DNA from: Metellina segmentata
Lineage: Eukaryota > Arthropoda > Arachnida > Araneae > Tetragnathidae
Direction: 5' to 3'
Assembly (NCBI GenBank): GCA_947359465.1
Contig: OX375881.1
Location: 122,833,967-122,897,966, forward strand
Length of the DNA: 64,000 nt
The position numbers and the translations under genes are program-made. The notes beneath the pieces were generated by a model that had not been told where the DNA came from, searched no databases, and saw only the letters and a list, made by a program, of their open reading frames with translations. How positions within the stretch are numbered: position 1 is the stretch's first letter; every line of letters begins with the position of its first letter. Below are positions 56,639 through 64,000 of this stretch, piece by piece.

Positions 56639-57495
56639 ATATTAGGTTAGAGATCCTTGTCTAGATAAAATGTTTAGCAAAATCAAAACGTTTGGTTTTT
56701 TTATATGCCATGAAAGATTTCGAGCAGATGAATCGTCAAGAAGAGTCATTTCTCAGGACTCCCATGAACTGTACTAGTCCTTTTGTACTAGTATCAGAAA
56801 CTTTATCAACTGTGTATGTTTTGTACTAACACCTACAAGGATTACGAGATTTTGAAGAAGGTGAATACCGTATCCACTCTTTTATTGATGGTGAGTTAGG
56901 TTTGTGTGGGGTTAAAATTTAATTAATAGTTCAAAGGATTTAGTTATTAGATCAGTTCATGAAGCTTTCAAATATTGTTAGGTCTAAGAATTTATTGGCA
57001 CAGCCGAATTTATTGGCACAGAAGTTATTTCTTTTACGACTCTGAATGAACTATAATGATCATACCCATGTACATAGAAATTTTGTTAATGTAACGCATG
57101 GATTTCATTGACTAAAATCATTTGATGTAGTCTTTTGATGTGTATTTTGTTCTTACATCCAGACATTTTATAATATGATCAGATTTTGTTGCATTTTTTT
57201 ATGTATCTTTTTTTACTAAACATTTCAATGAAACGATGTAAAACCTTGTTTTAGTTGATTTAGTTGTATGTTGTAGAATTCAAAGGCATAGATATGCATA
57301 TTGAATTAAAACGAAAATATTATGAGCTTAGTGATTGACTTTTTAAAAAAAGATTATTTTATTCGACATAACAACAGCATTATAAATTATGATATAACGA
57401 GCAGGCAGTGCAGATAGATATCTGACGTCAGATCTTCGTATAGGTTAAAATAAAGAGAGATGACTAGGATGGACGAAATGTTAAGCTGAAGAGAT
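56639..57495. other. Non-coding stretch
   Basis: No gene or repeat recognised. Confidence 0.4.
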
Positions 57496-57806
57496 GGTGC
57501 AATCAGCAAATGGAAGACTTTGGTGATAGGCGTCTGGTATTAGAAAGCAGTATATGATTGGTAGTGCAGTTACCAAATGGAGGAGATTGGTCAGTGACGT
57601 CAGAGATTGGAAAGAAATGGGTGAAGGTGTGGAGCACTATCCGCAAATGGAGGAATTTGACAAGAAACGTTTAGGGATGAGAAGACAATGGCTGGAAGGG
57701 GTGCAAATGCAGGATTTTGGTTAGGTCTGCGATGGAAAAGCAGTGCTTACAAGGGTGGTGCACAATCAGTAAACGGAGGTGTTTGGTCGCAGGCGTCTGA
57801 TATACG
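57496..57806 (+). repeat. Minisatellite, about 65-bp units
   Basis: Five imperfect units start GGTGC(A)... at about 57496, 57562, 57626, 57700 and 57757. Each has CAAATGGAGGA or CAAATGGAAGA and GGTC/GGTGATAGGCGTCTG-type motifs. Units range from 57 to 74 bp. No coding frame runs through them. Confidence 0.6.
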
Positions 57807-60800
57807 AAAGCCATGTTATTAATTTTATAATGAATGTAGCCTAAAATTTGATTCCAGGAATACATGGATAGTAAAGTGACTCGGATTTTTGCTATACATA
57901 TACAATGGTGGTCATCAAAATGTAAAACCAAGAAGGAAGCATCCTTGGAAGCATAGCCTTGAAATTTGATCGATGCGTATATCATTGAATGATATGGAAA
58001 TGATGCGCTCTGTTGCATATTTTAAAATCATGCAAGTCAGTAAGGTCTCAGATACGGTATACAATAAAATAACAAAGAGACGGAATTCTTTGTTATCGCT
58101 GTTTCAAGGTTTAGGAAGTTTCATTTTGCATTAAGTAGCTTTTCGCACTAAATAAAGTGGTTTCTTCACAAAATGTAAGTTATACAAAATTAAATGTATT
58201 TAATAATTTCATATCATTTGTCAAATATTCAATAATAATTGATAGTTTAGAAAAACATAAAAAATAAGTTCAAACATAAATATTGTAATTTAAACTGTTT
58301 AAATATTATAATTTAAACTTTTTAAATATTATTTTTGAAAAAAATTGTTTTCCAACAATACTAGTAAATCAATCTGAGTTCCGTATCGCAAATGTAACAA
58401 TGCTGAACGTTATTCCTATGGTAATTTGAAACTTTTTTAGCCCCTCTTGATACCTATGACAAATAGAAGGTTTTCAATTGGTAGCCTATGTTACCCTCTA
58501 AAAATAAGTGCACCAATTTTGATGTGGATTGGTGAAACGATATAGATTTACTTAAACAACAGACATACAAGATCAAACTCTGCTTGATATATATATATAG
58601 AAGATTGAAAAGTATGTGTTGAAAATACAACAAAGAAATATATAAATACTGTAAAAATTTATAAAATAGACATTAGAGCAGGGGATATAGAGTATTTAAG
58701 AAAATCAAAAACTAGTAACTAAAAACATTAGTGTATACTTCTTAATAAAATATTACTGTACAATGTGACCAAATAATTTAATATCTTTAGTCGCAGACTT
58801 TACCATATCTTTACTTGACGGAATCCAACCCATTCAAAAAAAATCAGTTTTAGTCTTACGACTATTTAGAAAAGTGACTATATGATCACTTAAAACATAA
58901 ATGTTGATAAGATTGAATATTAAATGAAAAAAATATATAATAATTACAGTGTGTGAATAAGGATAAATATAAATACCGAAACTAGACAATATATGACATT
59001 TAAAAAATCACAATATCTTGAAACAATGTTGCAGAAAAGATTTGAAAATTTGTAAATTACGTTTAAAATTTAAAAATAACTAAATTATAAAATACAAAAA
59101 AAAATATAAAAATATAAACTTGGATTAGCAAAATCTAAACAATGACAATTTGATGTTATTCTCTATACCTAACTTCTAAGCCAAACAATGAATCTAAAGT
59201 ATTAGCTTTCACAAGCCAAATTTTTTTAATTTACAAGGAGGGAAATCATAATGGCCTACTTACACTAGCAAAAAAGGGTATACTAGGTAGAACAAAAGGG
59301 TAAGTTTGAGCAAGAGAACGTAAAAAATATCAACGAAATCATAGACACTTAGCGAAGGTACATTAGGGAACCGCTAATTTTCCTACAAAGCACGTAACGA
59401 TACATTTAAGAGGGTACCACTTGAATAGAAATTGGGTACTTGGTTAGGTTCTCGTCCCATTTAAAGGCAATTTGGGGGACACAAAGAGTGATCTCAAAAA
59501 ATAACTGCTCCATTCTCTTTTTCCGAATCAATAATTGTTGAGAGTTATAGTTAGGGTCAATTTTCTTTGCTTCTTTCTCTCTGTGGCGTGAAATGATAAT
59601 AATGGGGTGTTTTTTTATGGCGCTATTAAACGTAATGTGGCGATTTAAAATGAGTTTTTAAAACAATGACATTCTCGCTCTTGTCTTTCTGCTACAATGT
59701 GTTTATTAGGGCCATTTATTGGTTTGATTCTATGTCGGCGTTTGGTGATTCCCAGAACTTGAGTCTTATTTATAGGTTGTGTGGGAATTTAATTTAAACG
59801 TTATATTACGTGAGTTATAGTTTATTTCTTTGCATTTGAAGGTGAAGAGCCATAAATAAGTTTCTGATTGAAGGGCTCAGGTGAACAGTGATAACTCACA
59901 GAAATGTTTTTCCGTAGAGAAAAAGTGTTTTAACGTAAATATCTCGGCCGCCTGATGTTAGATTCTAGAGTGAATGCAGAACAGAGTAACTTTGAGCGAT
60001 TGTTTATTACATGGATATGCGATACTTAATTTACAGTTTCAACAACTCAAGTACCGTTCGAATTGATGGATTATTTTTTTTGATTGTCACTCAGTAGCTT
60101 TCGATCCTTACGAAGTGTTCTTTCTAGACAATTCCAAGTCACAATAGCCTAAACCTTGCCCAACAACGTAGAATTTCGAAAATTGGGACCTCTGTCCCCG
60201 CTCTCAGTGTACCTGCGCACTTGGACCAAAGGTCATATCAGGTAATGACATTATTTGTCTACACGACGCTATCTTTGTCTTCTGGGTGTTTTCGTCTAGC
60301 TTAAAATCGCGAGACAAAATGTTTGTAGTGCTTTGTACAACGCTCTACTTTTCAAGCATGCGCCCCAAAACTGTTCCGATTTTAAAGACGCAGTCACGTC
60401 AAAATTAAAAATATAATACTCGAGAGAATCAGTAAAATTTCGTATTTCTACAATGAGTGTATAATATTTGAAAGTTTTTCTTAAAGAAACCATAACCTAT
60501 TGAATAATGAATAAATCACTAAAATATATTTTTATAAAATGCAACTTGCGGCATAGAACCCAAATCAACCAACCATTTTTTTTATATTTGAAATTGCTAT
60601 CTTGACAAATTGGAAAAGTGGTTTATTATTATGTATCCTGGAGGGCCCCTTTGAATTGAAACGACCTTCAAAAGGACTTTGTGTTCAGGAAAATTTATCA
60701 CGAGACTTTCGATGTAAGTTAAAATCAGTTGTAATTAAAGGCATGTGAAAAAATTTCAAAATAATCATTTATAGAAAGAGAGAAAATGTGAATCGACAGT

Positions 60801-61143
60801 AAAAATGTTCTATTTAAAATTTTTAAAAATAATAACGAACACACCTCTGAAATATTAAAATAGTTCGTTGAAACGAGGGGTATGTCGGTACAATAAGCCG
60901 TTTCTTTTTGACTTGGTAACAAATTTTTTAAAGGCGAGTATACATACTAACTATAAAATTATTAATTATAAACTATAAATAAGATGTACGATATTTTTAA
61001 ATTTCGTGTAAAGCATTAACAACCGGTACTTCTCTTGACGAGATATCTTGTCAGTACTAGAAGTGAGAAAATCTTGACAGACGAGGTATCTCGCCATTAG
61101 GAGGAGAGATAAATGGCACATCTATTCTATCTAGCTATATATA
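57807..61143. other. Long AT-rich non-coding stretch
   Basis: Over 3 kb without a gene I can recognise on either strand. It holds a short TA run near 58589 and two palindrome-family units at 61037-61052 (GACGAGATATCTTGTC) and 61080-61095 (GACGAGGTATCTCGCC). Nothing resembles a host exon. Confidence 0.5.
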
Positions 61144-62349
61144 AACTATCTACCAATAAGTATTTGGACACCTGTGATAAAAAAGAAAAACAAAATGTAT
61201 TCAAATTCAACAGTTGGAAGTGCCTCCACGCGAGGGAATTACAGCCCCAACCCTCTTGGGCATGATTTCCACAAATCCTTGTGTGACGGCTAGTGGTATT
61301 TCTTCCACTCGACTTGGAGAAGACATACAAGTTCCTTCACTGATTTTAGACGGTTGTTGCACCCCTTAATTCGGCGATACAACTCGTCCCAGAGATTCTC
61401 GATAGGGTTCAGAACTGGGCTCTTGGCAAGCCAGTTGTCCCCATTGTCCCTCTACCAATCCATAGTGGACCTCGCAACATGACAGCTGGAGTTGTCGACC
61501 TTGAAGTAATATAGGTCCAACCCGTAAAACTGCCAAAACGTAGGAAGCACACTGTCAACCAAAATATTGCATTAGGCTTCGACGTTGAGCTTACCATGAA
61601 TTTGGACCAGGGGTCCCAGTCCATACCAGAAACACCCCTTGACCACAATTCCACCTTCGCCGAACTTTACTGTGAGCACAATGCATTCTGGCATGAGGCG
61701 TTCTCCAGTCAGACGCCAGACCCAGACCATGCCACCCGAATGGTAGAGGATGAACCTTGATTCGTCGCTTCAGAGAACCCGTTTCCACTGATCTACTGTC
61801 CACTTTCAACGTTCTTTACACCACATTCAACCAAGCAGCGTGGTTGGACTTTGTGATCAAAGGCTTATGGGCGGCAGCGCGACCATGAAACCAACCTTAT
61901 GTGTTTCCTTACGGATGGTATTGATCGAAACAAAACTCCCGGATGCCTGTTGAAACTCTTGGAGTATGTGGGTCATCGGTGGGTTGCGGTTCTTCCGAAA
62001 TGTTCTGGACAGCACCCGTCGATCTCTATCACTCCGTTCCGTCGGTCTGACAACTCGGTACACATTCCAACAATCACCGCTCACTTTCCACTTCTGAATC
62101 CCATAGACCACGATCGATTTGTCGTAATTCAGCTGGCTAAAAATGTCCCTTAAGGATTGGCCATTTCTGTGATACCCGAAGACTACACCCTTCTCTCAAT
62201 CAGATAACTCTGCACTTCGTGGCATCTTGCATGCGACTCATGCCAATGTTGTTTCCTACACGATATTTAACGGTGGAGGGAGTGACGTATATCAGGAATA
62301 CAGATATCATAATTTGTTTGGGCGTACATATACTTATTGGTAGATAGTG
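61144..62349 (-). mobile_element. Tc1 transposon, complete ends, decayed interior
   Basis: Inverted ends: ACTATCTACCAATAAGTAT near 61146 on the plus strand and the same motif inverted (ATACTTATTGGTAGATAGTG) ending at 62349; TA lies beside each. About 1.2 kb. The ends differ from those of the other Tc1 copies, so this is a third lineage in the window. Confidence 0.85.
61200..62225 (-). pseudogene. Tc1 transposase, stops and frameshifts
   Basis: Starts at the ATG at 62225 (MPRSAELSD) and meets a TGA at the next codon but continues EKGVVFGYHRNGQSLRDIF. Then QKWKVSGDCWNVYRVVRPTE, FQQASGSFVSINTIRKE and, after a frameshift near 61870, the linker AAHKPLITKSN. The first catalytic block is damaged (about 61765, RIKVHPLPF... 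follows in another frame). Later: SWYGLGPLVQIHGKL, FQDDNSSCHVARS with the second Asp, and KSPVLNPIENLWDELYRR with the Glu. Multiple breaks, not functional. Confidence 0.82.
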
Positions 62350-62429
62350 TATAAAGAAGGAAGTGTGTGCGGGTTATTCTCTATACAAATCTACACCGTT
62401 TGACCCATCCACACCCCATTTAGTACACT

Positions 62430-62668
62430 TAAACTTTGGAACACTTCGGAACTTATTTTTTTGATTTCCAGTCTTCAGACATGAAAATTGGCATACAAGT
62501 AGTCCTAAAAGTATCGCTCGAAGCCCCAATTTTAAAATCTAAAGGTTTTTTTCTGCATTAAATGGACATGGACAAAGAAACACATTCTACAGAGTTTGAA
62601 TTTGTGTTAACACAGGGAAATGTCGCGGTCATATTTGAAACCCGAGCAACGCCGGATTATCCAGCTAG
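62430..62668 (+). mobile_element. Helitron-like element, 3' end
   Basis: GGCATACAAGTAGTCCTAAA and CCCCAATTTTAAAATCTAAA align with the middle of the copies at 51.3 and 63.7 kb. The end reads AACCCGAGCAACGCCGGATT and then CCAGCTAG followed by T. The imperfect CCCG/CGGG-type stem shortly before CTAG-T fits a Helitron 3' end. Confidence 0.6.
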
Positions 62669-62704
62669 TAAAAATATAAAACATAATTTATGTATACAAT
62701 CTTA

Positions 62705-62737
<33 letters not shown>
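62705..62737. repeat. (TA)n microsatellite
   Basis: Short alternating TA tract just after the Helitron-like end. Confidence 0.9.
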
Positions 62738-62740
<3 letters not shown>

Positions 62741-63684
62741 ACTTTGTTAATGTGGTGCGTATGCTTTGTGGCACTTGACTAGGTGAGCAATGTTGTGTTC
62801 AAAATTTGAAAGTTTCAGCTTTCAATTGCCACGGAATTGTTTATTCAGTCTTAATTGCATTGTCATTAAGGATGGAGGTAATCCAAGTGAATCAAATTAA
62901 ATATCACCCATCAATGATGTCTTATATTTTTATATCAATCCCTGGGGGTCGATATAAGATTGTTTGGGTGTCGATATCGGTCATTGCTCTAGAACATTTG
63001 TGAATAGAGCTAGCGCACATCCATCCCTACGTATAAACGATTCAATTTTGTGTTGCTTACTTCTCCTCGAGGTTTTTATAGGAGTTATGAAACACACCGT
63101 ATATTTCAATTTAACACAGATACATTTTTGTTGGTGAATGAAACACTTTCACGCGATGTGTTTAAATAATTTCAAGCAGAGTGATTCACTGTTTAAATTG
63201 ACCAAACTCAAATATTTTATGCTCTGATGGGAATTTCACGGTTATAATAGATCTGTAAATCATTATGTGGTGTGGAAGCATCTCTATACATGGATTATAC
63301 GATACGAAACGCTTCGAAAAGCAAAGGAACTATATTATTTAAAATCAGAACTAACCACGTGTTACTCACAAAGCACATGTTTCTAGCATATAATGATAGG
63401 AAGATTGTCTTAGTTTTTATCATAGACCTTCTAATGAAATCGAAGGAGTATGTGAGTGCAACTTTTTGCTATGCCTTCAGGTTTTTCTTGTTTTACCATT
63501 TGTGACGCGATTCTGGGAAAAAGCAAGAATCCTGACATGAACTGATGACAGAACACAGAACAAGCTCGAACACTCTATGTTTACATACATTTCTTACGTT
63601 TTAATTTGCACATCCTGTACATATCTTGTTTTGAAGCCTTTGATAAAAGACTTTATACACTTTTCGGATTGAATTAATCTCTAC
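62738..63684. other. Non-coding stretch
   Basis: No gene or repeat recognised. Confidence 0.4.
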
Positions 63685-64000
63685 TATTCTATAAGGAACT
63701 GTCTATTTTTCTTCCGCACGCAAAGTCCTGACAAATCTATGGCACTTACAGTAATTTGATTCGGCACACAGGTAGTCCAAATTTTTGGCAAGTTTTGGGT
63801 CGCGGCGAATTTTAAAATTCAATCTAGAACAACTTAAAATGAATTTAATGAAATTTAATTATTATTGAATGCGACAGCATAGAAGATAACAGGTTAAAAA
63901 TTTAATTTTTTGTTTACGTTTTTTCATTTTGCGCGTAAAGATGATTTTTCAGCAGACGATAAAAAAACAAAGTTTTAACTTTAGTTATGTAGTTCTTTTT
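63685..64000 (+). repeat. Helitron-like dispersed repeat, 5' part, runs off the window
   Basis: Starts TCTACTATTCTATAAGGAAC, has GCAAAGTCCTGACAAATCTA, GGCACTTACAGTAATTTGAT and CGGCACACAGGTAGTCC. It continues past the right edge. Confidence 0.55.

Overview
The window looks like intergenic DNA from an arthropod, most probably an orb-weaving spider. It is AT-rich, has long (TA)n tracts, and is packed with Tc1/mariner, piggyBac, hAT-like, Helitron-like, Ty3/gypsy, BEL/Pao and Polinton (Maverick) DNA. The Tc1 transposase at the left edge closely resembles a family I know to be very abundant in nephilid/araneid spiders; this organism call is inference. I found no convincing host gene, rRNA, tRNA or CRISPR array. 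Almost every open frame of real length belongs to a mobile element.

Layout. 1-1240: Tc1 transposase with a frameshift near its N-terminus. 3883-10093: complete, apparently young gypsy element with matching 318-bp LTRs, a 4-bp target duplication and an intact 1479-codon gag-pol. 10-22 kb: non-coding, with hAT-like MITEs built from palindromic CATCGATG motifs, minisatellites and a pogo-like MITE. 22.5-26.3 kb: piggyBac pseudogene hit by a hAT-like element (8-bp target duplication) and a SINE-like repeat. 26.9-30.1 kb: Tc1 3' fragment and a decayed transposase-like gene. 30188-47233: a Polinton with AG...CT ends and a 6-bp GTTTAC target duplication, itself inserted in a Tc1 transposase reading frame and itself carrying a 6.2-kb BEL/Pao retrotransposon. 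52298-56636: a Tc1 pseudogene whose right terminal repeat was hit at TTAA by a piggyBac, which in turn holds a GC-richer insert. 61144-62349: a further Tc1 pseudogene. Helitron-like and SINE-like copies are scattered throughout.

The Polinton is the most informative part. On the minus strand, reading inward from the right end, it has a compact virus-like series of abutting or overlapping genes: a small membrane protein, a packaging ATPase, a small basic protein, a 222-residue conserved protein, a DDE integrase with chromodomain, a penton-like minor capsid protein, a 144-residue basic protein, the double-jelly-roll major capsid protein, an adenain-like protease, and then a tandem series of short paralogous proteins that I do not recognise. 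On the plus strand it has only the C-terminal end of a protein-primed DNA polymerase B, an unknown ORF split by the BEL element, and a small apparently spliced gene with a duplicated exon. Several core genes carry a single frameshift or one in-frame TAG, and the polymerase has lost its front, so this copy should be non-autonomous.

The nesting gives relative ages: Tc1 older than Polinton, Polinton older than BEL/Pao (two differences between its LTRs by eye). The gypsy element (no LTR differences seen by eye) is younger still.
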